This document shows positions 25,501 through 36,840 of a stretch of 64,000 bases of DNA, one piece after another. Each line of letters begins with the position of its first letter. Positions within the stretch are counted from its first letter, which is position 1. A model generated the notes under the pieces. The model saw only the letters and a program-made list of their open reading frames with translations, ran no database searches and was not told the DNA's origin. The stretch comes from Cytospora piceicola. Its lineage: Eukaryota > Ascomycota > Sordariomycetes > Diaporthales > Cytosporaceae. The position numbers and the translations under genes are program-made. The stretch is taken from positions 2,046,001 to 2,110,000 of the forward strand of contig JALQBC010000002.1 of NCBI GenBank assembly GCA_023375675.1, in the 5' to 3' direction.

Positions 25501-25673
25501 TTCTGCCTATCCACCAGGCCACTACACACCGCTTCATTGCTCTTCAAACCGCATCAAGCTTTGTTGCCAGTCCCCCCCCCCCATCGAGTCCCCGGGGCCC
25601 CATTTTGCTCCTGCGCTCCCCACACCGTACCCCCTGACCCAGGTATAAACCACAACCTTCCTCGGCTTGTGAG

Positions 25674-25674
<1 letters not shown>

Positions 25675-25724
<50 letters not shown>

Positions 25725-25725
25725 G
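25675..25725 (+). repeat. CAA/CAG microsatellite (17 units)
   Basis: Sixteen CAA and one CAG. In the frame of the downstream gene it would encode 17 glutamines, but it lies 100 nt upstream of the preferred start and is more likely leader. Confidence 0.85.
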
Positions 25726-25827
25726 GACCGACGAACGGGACTCCTTCGTACCAGCCTCCAACGGCCGAAGGGGACTACCAGAGACATAATCCCAGCCCGG
25801 GTGAAGACACAATACCCCAGCTTCCCG

Positions 25828-26595
25828 ATGCCAACCACCAAATCCCACCACAGATCATATACGATCAACTTCAAGCTACGGGCACCGGAGCCGGATGCCC
25901 AACACGCGAGCGTCCCTGTTGCACCAACATACCCAAGCCAGCGACCAACCCTTCACACACCCCAAAAGTTCCACAAACCGTCGAAATCTACACCCAACGC
26001 TATGATGCCCCAAGTGGCGAAGGCGTTTCCCAGCCTGCCCAGCGGTAGCTGCGCCATCACCGAAAGCCTGCCGCAACACAACCGTGAGCTCACGCTGCGG
26101 AGGTACATGCTGCTACAGGACGAGCATGAGTTCATCCGCCGGCACCTCGATGAACTGTCGGCATCATCCACATCAACACCTACATCGGGGACCTCCGAGA
26201 CCACCACTTCGTCCGCGCCGGGCCTGATACGGCCAGGTAATTATGGACCACGTCCGGGACACATGCGGAGCGAATCTGCCGCACGGCGGGCAAGCATGCC
26301 TCAGTACGATGCACCGCGGCCGCGCTTCCACAGGCGGGGCGGAGGGGCCGGTGGGGCGCGCGCGGCCGTCAGGGCGGAGACGATGGTGGATTCGGCCACG
26401 CTCGTCGAGGTGGCCAACGAGGAGGCCAAGCTTGTCACCGTGAACGAGGGGATCAAGCGGGCGCTGACCGAGCTGCTGAACTGCGAGGCCGTGCGGAGCG
26501 ACAAGGTGTTTCGGAGCTTCTGCATGACGCGGCTGATGGAGACGGAGCAGGAGCTGCGGAGTGGACGGCGGAGGCGTAGCTGTCCCGTCGATTGA
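25828..26595 (+). CDS. Unrecognised protein with conserved-looking C-terminal helices
   Basis: I do not recognise this protein. From ATG 25828 it is 255 residues with no intron seen. The first half is Pro/Ser/Thr-rich and basic; a helical piece ELTLRRYMLLQDEHEFIRRHLDEL follows at about 90-113. A Ser/Thr-rich and Gly/Arg-rich linker comes next, then a second helical block of about 65 residues, VDSATLVEVANEEAKLVTV..GIKRALTELLNCEAVRSDKVFRSFCMTRLMETEQEL, ending in RRRRSCPVD. Composition of the two helical blocks and strong third-position G/C support coding. The frame stays open upstream to 24802 including a 17-Gln run, so a much longer start cannot be excluded; ATG 26002 is another option. Confidence 0.62.
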   Translation: MPTTKSHHRSYTINFKLRAPEPDAQHASVPVAPTYPSQRPTLHTPQKFHKPSKSTPNAMMPQVAKAFPSLPSGSCAITESLPQHNRELTLRRYMLLQDEHEFIRRHLDELSASSTSTPTSGTSETTTSSAPGLIRPGNYGPRPGHMRSESAARRASMPQYDAPRPRFHRRGGGAGGARAAVRAETMVDSATLVEVANEEAKLVTVNEGIKRALTELLNCEAVRSDKVFRSFCMTRLMETEQELRSGRRRRSCPVD

Positions 26596-28167
26596 GAGAC
26601 CGGCTGACCGGCCGGGCCCCGGGCAGCATTGGCGGCCGTGAGGCGTTGTACCGCTTCTTTTGATTTTTGGCGCATCTTTGTCCTTTTTTTTTTTTTTTTT
26701 TTTTTTTTTCCGGGAAACATGGTCACGCGAAGGGCGTTCTTGGGTGGGAAAACAAAACTGGAGGGACTTTCTTGGCCGGGCGTTTTATGGCTGGCCGGGC
26801 GTGGGACAGAAAATCGTGCTGACGCTGCTGATACCCTTGGTCACGCTGTCCGGCTATCCTGCGGCGTTGACTTTTATCTTGTTGATGTGGCCGCTGTTGT
26901 TGAGGATGTAATAGTTCAAAGTACTGGTAATAGTTGCTCTTTGGCACAGTCTGGGGAGGGAGGGAGGGGAAGAGTATTGTATAGCGCCTCCTTGTGGTCG
27001 TTGTAGTACTGCTTCTCGTGCTCCGCGACCTTAACCTGTAGGACCAAATGGAGACCGCGGACTAGAAGACGCAGTACTGCGAGGATTATCGGGAGAAGAT
27101 GGACTGTTCTTTGTAAACAGTCCTATGAGGATTACTGCAGACTTACCGCAGAGAGATGAGACGCGGAGGAGTTGGCATCGATCATTGATGACCTGTACAA
27201 GGATTGAAAAATGTTGAATAGAGCACGAGGCATATCGCTTGAGGTATACAAAAGCCGAATCCGAAGCATGGCAGAACCGTTGCTTGTTGTCCGGATCTAA
27301 TTTCAAATCAATGTAATGTAATGCAATGCGGTGCAATGCCTCAAAATCATCGATATCCTGAATCCCGTGCATATTGGCTTGTCCTCGGAAGGTACACTCA
27401 TATGGTTATGTGGATAGAGATCAAAATATGGATGGTGAATAAGGGTTATATACTCCGTCGGGCATATTTCTAATACATGCGACCATACCCAGTGGAAAAT
27501 TCGGGATCCCGTCCGCTCTCCCATAGACAAGCCGCTGAGGGCTGGATTAGTAGTTGGGTCGGTGACGACCAGCGAATACCCGGTGTTGCATGTGTGATAC
27601 TCTTTTTTATTTATTTTATTTATACGGCCTGCCCGTTCATATTCCGTCACTTCGTTCAATGCGTTGTTTAAGTCTTCTCTTCTTTCTTTGCTTGTATTTG
27701 TGTTCCTTATCCCCCGTCTAATATTTTTTTTGATTTTATTTTACTTAGTACCTTGCAATACACGGCTGCTTGAATTAGCACAATAGCGGATCATTGCAGC
27801 GGCACAAGCTACTGGTCGAGCGTCTATAACGGTAGTGCTTCAGTGGTTGCTCGGGTGTCCTGTGCTTTTGGGGTTCCTCCCCTGTAGCCTTGCCCGCGGC
27901 AAGCAACAGAGCTCGTCGCGTAGCCCATCAACCTTGGAACTCAAACCTCTTTCGAAGTTCCGACTTGGAGCTTCTTCCACCCTCCGATTCGAAACTCCCA
28001 CCTCAAGTGCTTCCCCCCTTCCACTTTGGTAGACCCCTCGCGTTGGTCATCTACTACTTGCGAGGCCCTTGGAACACACTTACAAGTTCTAGGACATACA
28101 GCCAACCATCCACCCGCCAACCAATCCACGCCCGCGACCCCGACCGCGTCGGGCCAAGACAGAAATC
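26596..28167. other. Gap between the 255-residue protein gene and PPIL4-type gene
   Basis: A 24-nt T homopolymer lies at about 26686-26709, shortly after the stop. T-rich sequence follows at 27600-27750, then a C-rich leader before 28168. No gene is supported. Confidence 0.55.
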
Positions 28168-29592
28168 ATGTCCGTCCTCCTCGAGACCAGCACAGGTGAC
28201 ATCGTGATCGACCTGCTGGTCGACTACGCCCCAAAGCTCTGCGAAAACTTCCTCAAGCTCTGCAAGGTCAAATACTACAACTACGCTCCAGTCCATTCTG
28301 TACAGAAGAACTTCTCCTTCCAGACCGGCGATCCACTTGGTCCTCTCTCCTCCGATTCTGATGGCGGCTCCTCCATATGGGGGCTCTTGTCGTCCCATCC
28401 CGTCGACCGGACCTTCCCTGCCCTGTTTCATCCAAAACTGAAACACCTGGAGCGCGGAACCGTGAGCATGGCCACAGTACCCAATCCAGCAGACGGCGGA
28501 GAGACACGGCTAGCCGGCAGCCAGTTCATCGTCACGCTGGGCGACCAGACAGACTACCTAGACGGGAAGGCCGCAATATTTGGCAAGGTTGTGGAGGGCT
28601 TTGACGTCCTAGAGAAGATCAACGACGCCATCGTTGACGGGAAGGGCCACCCGCTTGTCGATATCCGCATCAAGCACACCGCCGTGCTCGACGATCCCTA
28701 TCCCGACCCCGCGGGCCTACGCGAACCGAGTAGCTCGCCCGTGCCGAGCAAGGCCCAGCTTGCTACCGTTAGGATCGCCGAGGGTGAGGCTGAGAACCTT
28801 GACCAAGAACAAGACGAAGAAGCCGCAGAAAATGCAGAGAAGGTCCGTCGCGAAAGGGAAGCTCGAGCCCAAGCGCTTACCCTCGAGATGATGGGCGACC
28901 TGCCCTTTGCCGAAGTCAAGCCGCCCGAGAACGTGCTCTTTGTCTGCAAGCTGAACCCAGTCACCGTCGACTCCGACCTGGAGCTCATCTTCAGCCGGTT
29001 TGGCAAGATACTATCCTGCGAGATCATCCGCGACAGGAAGAGTGGAGACAGCCTCCAATATGCCTTCATCGAGTTTGAGGACAAGGGCGCTTGCGAAACC
29101 GCATACTTCAAGATGCAAGGTGTGTTGATCGACGACCGAAGGATACATGTCGACTTCTCCCAGAGTGTCAGCCGCCTGAGCGACATGTGGAGGGACGAGG
29201 CGAACCAGAAGAGGAAGAAACACGCCTCAAATGGGAACAGAGGTGGGTGGGGTGGTGTCCAGGATCTCGAAAAGTGGCGAAAATACAGGGAGGAAGATGA
29301 TGCTCCGGGACAAGGGGATCGCTATAACATGGTGCATGGTGAGGAGGACATCAAGGACAGAGCCGCGAGAGACCAAGACCGCACGAGGGCAGGGGCGGGT
29401 TCCAGACCAAGCGGGAGTCACTCTCCACCCCGGCGTGGGAACGGGGATCGAGAGTACCGGAAGCACGACCGAAGCAGAAGTCCTCGTCGAGATAGGCACG
29501 ACAATACCAAGCGGGACCGCGACTACGACCGGAGAGATCGGCGACAGCGAGGCCGGGCTAGAGACGACTTTGATGGCTACAGAGGCAGATGA
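28168..29592 (+). CDS. cyp6: Cyclophilin-RRM protein, PPIL4/Cyp6 type
   Basis: A single exon of 474 residues. Residues 1-170 form a divergent cyclophilin domain ([56 protein letters not shown]). An acidic/coiled linker (about 205-235) follows, then an RRM at about 255-332 with RNP2 LFVCKL and RNP1-like YAFIEFED. The end is an Arg/Asp/Ser-rich RS-like tail ([23 protein letters not shown]). This architecture defines the PPIL4 family, a nuclear, spliceosome-associated peptidyl-prolyl isomerase. The usual catalytic residues of cyclophilin A (FHR motif) are replaced by [15 protein letters not shown], as in the family. The start is fixed by [10 protein letters not shown]. Confidence 0.95.
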   Translation: MSVLLETSTGDIVIDLLVDYAPKLCENFLKLCKVKYYNYAPVHSVQKNFSFQTGDPLGPLSSDSDGGSSIWGLLSSHPVDRTFPALFHPKLKHLERGTVSMATVPNPADGGETRLAGSQFIVTLGDQTDYLDGKAAIFGKVVEGFDVLEKINDAIVDGKGHPLVDIRIKHTAVLDDPYPDPAGLREPSSSPVPSKAQLATVRIAEGEAENLDQEQDEEAAENAEKVRREREARAQALTLEMMGDLPFAEVKPPENVLFVCKLNPVTVDSDLELIFSRFGKILSCEIIRDRKSGDSLQYAFIEFEDKGACETAYFKMQGVLIDDRRIHVDFSQSVSRLSDMWRDEANQKRKKHASNGNRGGWGGVQDLEKWRKYREEDDAPGQGDRYNMVHGEEDIKDRAARDQDRTRAGAGSRPSGSHSPPRRGNGDREYRKHDRSRSPRRDRHDNTKRDRDYDRRDRRQRGRARDDFDGYRGR

Positions 29593-30075
29593 GACCCCGC
29601 ACCCCAGGATGTAATACCAGTGATACCCTTTGCATTTACTGTGGCGGCAAACCAAGCACCACCACCCGAAGGTCTATAAAACCGGTAGTCTGGGCCCGAG
29701 TACATGAAGCGCCCAAATCTTGCAGAACTATCCGTGAAGTCCATCATCAGGGCCTGGGTCAAGGTCTCCATGGGGGTTGGAATACATGCAGCAGATGTTT
29801 ACTTGAATGAACCACCTCAATTTGCCAGCTGCATTTGATCGACCAGCTGCCTCACCCGGCGTCGACAGCTTCCACTAGGAAAGATTACAATTACCACGAC
29901 TGCCCACCGGTACCTTCGCTCCAGAGCACAAGTCATTTTGGAGTCGCAGAATCACCGACTACCTTAATGTCGGGCTTGGAGAACACGGCTAGTACAACTT
30001 CTCGGAGATGATACTTGTTGCCCCAGACTTGTCAACAGAAACAACATGTTTATTCTTCGTGAGTTTGACTCTTGT

Positions 30076-30600
30076 TCATTCGTGAATGACATTGTGCGCA
30101 TCTAATGAGACCGATTGAATAGCTGCTGCCGTTTTTCCCAATCTTAATCCTAGTCCCAATCCCAGCCCGGTCCTAGCTGGTTCGACCTCAGCAGCAGTAG
30201 CCACCTTGGGCATGATACGATCATTAATGATCTGAATACTCCTTTCCAAGGCTCGAGCCAGCTTGGGTGAGATACGAGCGAAGTGTGCCTCCTGGTCCGG
30301 TATGGCTTGGAGATACTGAAACACAATAAGCCGACGGGCCCTACTTGGCTAGGGTTGAGGAGGACAATGGCTGGCAACTAAGACACTCGCAACGATCCTT
30401 GGCTTCTCTTACACTGAATCAACATCCTATTCGCCGCATACCTGCCATGGCTTCATCGAGTTTCCATACTTGAACATGGGCCAGATCGTTAGTGCCTTTG
30501 GCCGGTACACAGCAACATCAGTGGGCCCAAAGCAGTCACGTTTGTCTCATCGTCTAACTGTGCGAGCTGCGAAGCCCGTAAACAAAACACCGATGACCAT
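30076..30600 (-). pseudogene. Possible two-exon gene remnant, unrecognised
   Basis: On the minus strand an open stretch 30546-30442 reads DKRDCFGPTDVAVYRPKALTIWP..MKPWQ and ends at CAG|GTATGC. A TTTCAG acceptor leads into 30315-30076, which reads YLQAIPDQEAHFARISPKLARALERS..and stops at TGA. The splice is canonical and in phase across a 126-nt intron. The only upstream Met in frame (30600) is cut off by a TGA at 30549-30547 that follows CGA, so the piece is either partial or dead. I recognise no family. Confidence 0.25.
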
Positions 30601-33600
30601 AGAAGTGAGACACACACTTGGGTCCGGCCACAAAGAATTGACAGAGGGTCAGTAGTGCTTGGGTTGGGTTACAGCAAAACAATGTATCGAAGAATGTGGA
30701 AGCTGGTGAGCCTTTGTTCCATGGCCGCTATGCTCAACTCGCTATTGCATGTCAGACCAAGGGAGCAAAGTCGATAATCCTTGCTACGATACATCTTCCT
30801 GCTTATGGCACGTTGCAGTTGTATTTGGTCATTACCACGGGGGAGCTCAGTTCCAGGGTCACTGCCAGAGTCAAAGCCACAGAGCAGGCCTTTCTCAGAG
30901 GGGAAATGGCTGCGAGGTACCTCAAGGTCATCCGGATCAGGGGTCATGATACTGTTTTTACCAGAGCTGCTACTCTGCGAGAGTCGAAAACGTTCTCCTG
31001 CGAAAGTAATGTGATCCCCCGAGTGCCAGTCCGTTGAGACAACCACCGGGACAGTTTATCTCCACCGATCGCATATTTACAAGAGGACTGTGAGACCAAT
31101 TGGAAGCCCGTTGTCCTTCATGAGACAAAGGGCTGGGGCTACTCATCACTTTGATCGTAAGCCTCGCTCACCGGTCAAATGAAAACGGGTTTCTCCTGGG
31201 CTTCGGGCTGTATGGGAACTCGACATTGGCTGCTCTAACTGATCACACCGCACACTCTCTCTCACCGGCGGAGCTGCGGGTCCTTGATTGGAAGAGGTAG
31301 ACAGCGTGTATGCATGAGGCGACCACAGTGCTCGAAAGAAAGCCTTATAACATTGGCTTTTTTGCTCGACTGCGGGATCTAGCGAGGGCCGCTGTATCTT
31401 GCTGCTACACATGTAGCTGCATGTCTCATGAGAAGCACGCCGTCGGGTCCGCCAGATGGGAGCAAACGCGATCCGCCGGTGATAGCCTTAATCATCGGGA
31501 TCTATGCTTGTTTCCTTTGTTGAAGGTCATGCCAGTTGTGAGACAAACTCCCAAATCTCCCAGGAGAATTGGGTGTGGCGTCTGCGGTGGTTCACATCGT
31601 CCGGATGCTGTGTCGCAGACACTCTTCTACGTCTTGCTGCACATAATCTTGCGCCACTGGGAGATAGGGGGGTGACGAGACTTTCAGCTTTCTGTTTGCA
31701 GTTCGCTTTCCGCGTATCAGCAATGCGGCTGACTGGGCTTGGAGGAAACCGAACGGCGGCGCCCACCGTGTTGCTCCTCGTTGCAACACCGGATGCCTTC
31801 CTCGATCCTCGGTTCAAGATCCCCTCTTCGCCCAGATCAACTTGATTTAATCGAGCAACCTATCAACACGCCACAGTCTACGTGTTGGCCTAAGACATAT
31901 TTGGTACATCCCGTCGTGTTTTCCGTTGGCGAGCTGGACTGCGCAAAAGTCTGGTCGATGTCTCGAAGACGCACGGTTACGCAGGCAGTGTTGTCCACAG
32001 GCGCCACTGATACGGTCGGCTACCACTCGCATTCCAACACTCTACATTCACTTCAAAGATGAGGAAAGCTCTTCTATGCCTGCAGTACTCCCCGAATCCC
32101 AGCGTGGGGGTTCGGGTCAGGATGAAATTTTGGGGTCCTGGTGGTCGGTCAAACAACCCATTTCTGGCCGCTGCGCACCTGTCAAATGACGGCTCACCCC
32201 TTCGTCATGGGTTACGGCAGATTCGACAATCAGAATACCACTTCGAGAAACGACCAGGCTGGAGCTGACTGGCCCGCGCTTCCCAGGTCCGTTGGCGGCT
32301 GGCCGAATGGCGGAGGGTTGCATTCGCCTTGCGACGCCCAGTCAACTGCCGCGGTGAGCTGTCATATTTTTGTATATTATCAGCTAGCGTGCCTTGTTTC
32401 GCGGGCAGTCCTGTCTGGTCTTGACCATCTTGGCTCGACCTCGGAGCTGCAGCGTTCTATGACACTGCATCGTCTCACGACGGCCTTCCATTTCGACATG
32501 CGGACCGTTTTGTGCGGAGAGGTTGCTCTGCAGTAGCAACCTAGTCCTCGAAGCTTACCTGCCGTCACACTGCCGAGTTGGTCGTGTTTGACAACGTGAA
32601 GGGGTCCTTTGTCTTCAACTACATGTTGCAAGCTTGTATTTTGTTTTCTTGCCTTGTACTTGCAGATGGTCCTGCGAGGAAGGACCCCCAGAGTCTTATC
32701 AGACAAGGCCGCCGACCCTAACGACGACTCTCACCTGCGAAATCAATTTGATGAGCCAAGGCTTGATATCCAATTTACAGCGGGCAGAACAACAACCCAA
32801 ATTCCACGGAACAAGTCTTGGCACGGAAGACGAGACGGGGAGAGCACAATCGAACTAACTTCCAAGGTTTGGAATGACGTCTGCCTTAATATGGGTAACA
32901 GAAGCGATTGGACATGATCCCGATGGCCTCTCAGCCCGCCCCCAAAGGAGTCTGCTGTTTTATTGATATGTTTTATCTTTCAAAGCAGCTTTCAGCGAGT
33001 CGAGGTCTGCCCGGGGTGTTTACATGAATTGCATCACCATCCGTCCCTGCTGGGTGACACGAAACCTGTAGCAAGGCGATTGAGAATGGAGCATCGAACA
33101 TCCGCAAATCAACGTCAACAAGCAGCTGCGTCACCCTAAGAAGTGCGTCTCTCGTGACACGAAGGGCAATCTTGGAAGACGCGGGCGTGTGGAAATGCTT
33201 TAGAAAACACTTCTGTCTAAGTGGAACCTCTAGCTCGAAGGGGTTGGTTCTTCGCAGGACACGTATGGGAGCTGTCTTCGTTATCGAAACGGCGTTGGCC
33301 GCCCTCCCAATATCAAACATGTCCCGGGGCGGCGCTCAGCCGTTGCCTGCAAGTCATCTTCTGGCTCCCCTCTTTGCACCCTATGACACGACTACGGTAT
33401 GGTCGATTCATCTACCTGCGGCGCGGTAACCTCCACAATACTATGTAAAGGCGTTTGAAAGGTGGCAGCCTTAGAAGGTGGGGATGGCCAGGCCGCATGT
33501 CCTGCGCCCCCCCTCTCCCCGGTACTGTCTTAAGACACTTATTGGCTCCTAGGGACGCCGCATCGTACCAGGATGCTCAACGTTACACAAACGGGAATCC

Positions 33601-36600
33601 ACATATCGTAGTGGCTGATGACAGGTGGTGCACCTCATGCAGTAATGCATTTTGTGTGACGGAGGAGAAAAGCTCCGCCCCTCCCCATCCGACCACCAGA
33701 AACGACTCCTACTTCTCAGCGTATGTGCTTCCGTTACAGCTCAATACAGCCCAACATTCGTGGATTTCCGTCAACTATGGTGTTCTCGGCAGGCACTGGC
33801 GTCTAGGACTACCTATATGCCCCGAGAGGGTGGTTGTGGGAGTATCTAGCAGTGCCCGGTGCCAGCGACAGTCCTACAGCAAATGCGCTATTAGCGGAGC
33901 CGGGGCCATCTGCACGCCCATGCTCCTCCGATACGAGATCCAGCGCAGGCCCCCCCCAGCTCCTTGACTGACGTGTCTGACTCCGGCCTCAAGTTCAGAA
34001 TACATCCTAGTGGTATTAGGCTTCAAAGCCGCTTATCGTTTCTCAGCCCTTGGATATGGGCCCCCAAGCTTAGCATCTATGCGTCCCGGACCGTTGAGCC
34101 ATTCCAGATCCGTGCTGGATCGAGGCTCCCAAATCTGGTTGCCATGGGCCCTGATCGTCACCCAGAGATCCAGCCCGCCCCCATCCGCTCGTCTATCTCT
34201 GTCACTCTGTCCTGGACTTGGTATACCTAGGCGAGGTCCGGATAAGTGGAAGTTCAATGATCGCTCAATGTCCATGTCCATGTCAATGTCCCATATGTGT
34301 CTGTTCGCCTGGGCCGAGCTTGCACCCGGTACCTGGCCCTCACAGTGCAAGCTCAACCGCATCCAGTGCCTTCCAGCAGTGATCAGAATAGTTTCCGGCC
34401 TCCTGACAGCTGCAGCAGCGTTTTTATCGGCATCAACCAAATCTGCGAGGCTAGAAAAGAAACGAAGCAACAATGGGAGCTCGCTGCGAACCTGGACTGA
34501 GCTGCAGCCTCCGAATACGCCTTCCATCGGTCTGGCGGTCTGTCGCAGACTAATCTGCCACATCATCGGCACTGCTGCTGTGCTTATCGGCATACTGCGA
34601 CAGGACGCCGGCCCCCTTGTCGCCTGAGGCCCGCAATTCACACCCAATCCACGGGACGGATCGCTCACTTTGAATCGAAGGTGCCCACGATTTCATCTCT
34701 GATTTGATCTTCCGGCTTGCTGCCGTAGATTGGGGCCATGGCCATGTGATTAGCCTGCCTTGCATATGCAGCCATTGCGGCGATGTGATGGAATTTCCCC
34801 TTCTTTCCTGCTTCTTTTTTTTGTTCCCTTCTCTTCGCATCAGAGCCTCCCCCGTGGCTGATACTTGAGTTGTGGTTCAGCTACGGCACGGTACAGTAGG
34901 GCTGGGTTGTCCAGACACGAGCACACCTCCCCACAATACGGATCTGTCATGCTGAGTTCCGCTTTCATCGGAGTATCCTCCTGTCATGCAGTAGGCAACC
35001 AGGCACCACTCGATGCCTCAATGCAATGGGGGGAGGGGGCCGAGACCAAGCAGTTAAAACAGCGGCCGTGATGCTAAATATAGGCATATATGGGCATGAT
35101 TCCCACTCAAACCTCGTGACACCAGAGCTGGAATGGTGGCCCTCTTCCCGAATGCAAGGCCATGATGGCTCTCGCTCTGTCTGCTTCCGAACACCGTCAA
35201 CATTGGAAGCTGCTGCCGGGCGGCTTTCCGCGGCTGCATCGTCAGATCCGCATGCAGACGTCCCTGGCTTATCGTGCAGCTAGCTGCACATCTTTGGGCG
35301 ATATTTCCTTCGGGTTGAAAATCTCCGGTTGTCATCTTATTTCGATTGGCATGACACATCACAGCCATCGAAGCAGTCTATCATGATGCATGTGCTACGA
35401 AGATGTCCGCAGATCAATGGACAATCCTTCTTAGACACGCACAGGCCTCATCTCCCCGTCAGCTTCGTGCCTCCTCCAGATGTTGTTGAGGGATTTGAGG
35501 CACATTCATGGTCGTTGACGGCGTACCCAAAGGTTGCTCAACGAGAAATGGGGCAAATCATGCCGAGGAAATCTCCTCTTGGCCCGCTTGGATCTTGAGG
35601 TCCCATGGCAAACACCTCTGGTGTACCTGTGCACTGTTGCTTCTCCCGCATCCAAGTCGTCACGCATGACAAGTTTGCTGTTGACGTGCGAGAACAGAGC
35701 TAAGCCAGCCAGCCAGCCGCAGCTTGCTGTGCCTCATTTGACCACATTTGGGCAGTGCACTCATTGTCGCCGCCCAAGTGGCCTGCGTCAAACGGCGGCA
35801 GAAGTGTCGGAGACCACCGTCGAATTTCTTTTGTGTTGACCTTGATAACCACGCAAACGCTAGGCGACCGGTGCATCCTTTCTCCTTCTTCATTTTTCCT
35901 TCTTCTTGGCCCAATAGGAAAATAGGGGTTCATGCAGCCAGGCTCCTTCGACCTCACTTTGGTACCTGGGCGTTTGTTCTAATTCTTGCCTACGACGCTG
36001 CTGCGAATGACGGTTGACCCGGTGGCAATGCTCACTGCTGAGTGGACAGTTGGCGCATATGCATCAGACCAGCATCATGCAGCTTGGTCAGATCGACCAT
36101 GAAGTTGGACTTGCCTGTCAAGAAATCCTCGGCACCCTGTCGTCTACGCATGTCTTGGAAGTCGGGGCAGTACAGTGTCCGGCGGACCCTTGCGAAATGT
36201 CTCTCCTGTCAGACTGCAATTCGTCAGTATGAAAAAGGTTGCCCTGAGACTCAGGCCATATCGTGGACCTACCCTCCTGGTGACGTTTGTTTCACCTCGT
36301 TTGTTTCCCCACGGAGGACGGGACACGGCCACAGTCAAAGTGGGGGGGGGGGGGGTGGTGGGAGGAAGGCAACACAGTCCAGTGACTCTCTCGTCCATGC
36401 CTTCAGTTTGCTTTACAATTATTTCGTCATTCTCTCTCTACATATATCACTTGACCACTCGCCGTTATCCCCTCACCAGATTCGGAAACAGATGTCCCTG
36501 GCCAGCTTGTCAGCCCCGTACCTTCTACTCCTGATGAACCTGAGTATTCTGTGTGTTGTATACGTGTATATCCTGTGCCAGTCTCAGTTCGATTCAGTCT

Positions 36601-36781
36601 GACAGGTGTGCAAAGGACCTTCCTGTCCTCCGACTCCCATTAATCCTCATTTGGGTACGGAGCAAGAGGGGTGTTGGGCGACATAAGGGGAGGCAGAGGG
36701 GGGGGGGGGAGGGGAGAGAGCAATGACAATAAGGCGCTACGTACCGTAAGTACCGTGTTTCTCCTCGACCGCTTATGTTAT

Positions 36782-36840
36782 ATGTATGTACCTACCTACA
36801 TATCTACATACCTATATACATACATACATACATACATACA
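36782..36840. repeat. TACA/CATA microsatellite
   Basis: Imperfect (TACC/TACA)n changing into six perfect CATA units near 36820-36840. Confidence 0.75.

Larger units (their letters stand above)
20386..25827. promoter_or_regulatory. 5.4 kb interval: OPT promoter side and upstream region of next gene
   Basis: No gene is supported. Seen in it: GAGA-rich tract at 20640-20700; a TACCTAGGTACCTAG element at 22174-22188; 7-bp tandem repeat at 22564-22595; CATCAT repeat near 22975-22995; an AT/TATATG tract at 23745-23777; GTACCC repeats at 25015-25055; and a CAA run at 25675-25725. The last ~1.5 kb before 25828 is pyrimidine-rich and probably transcribed leader. A 597-codon open frame starting at 24802 runs through it, but its upstream part is low in recognisable content. 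Confidence 0.45.

Noticed and set aside
34010..34668. Overlapping 205- and 211-codon ORFs on both strands
   Set aside because: Irregular composition, no motifs and no splice context; the Met-Ser run comes from a TCCATG repeat.
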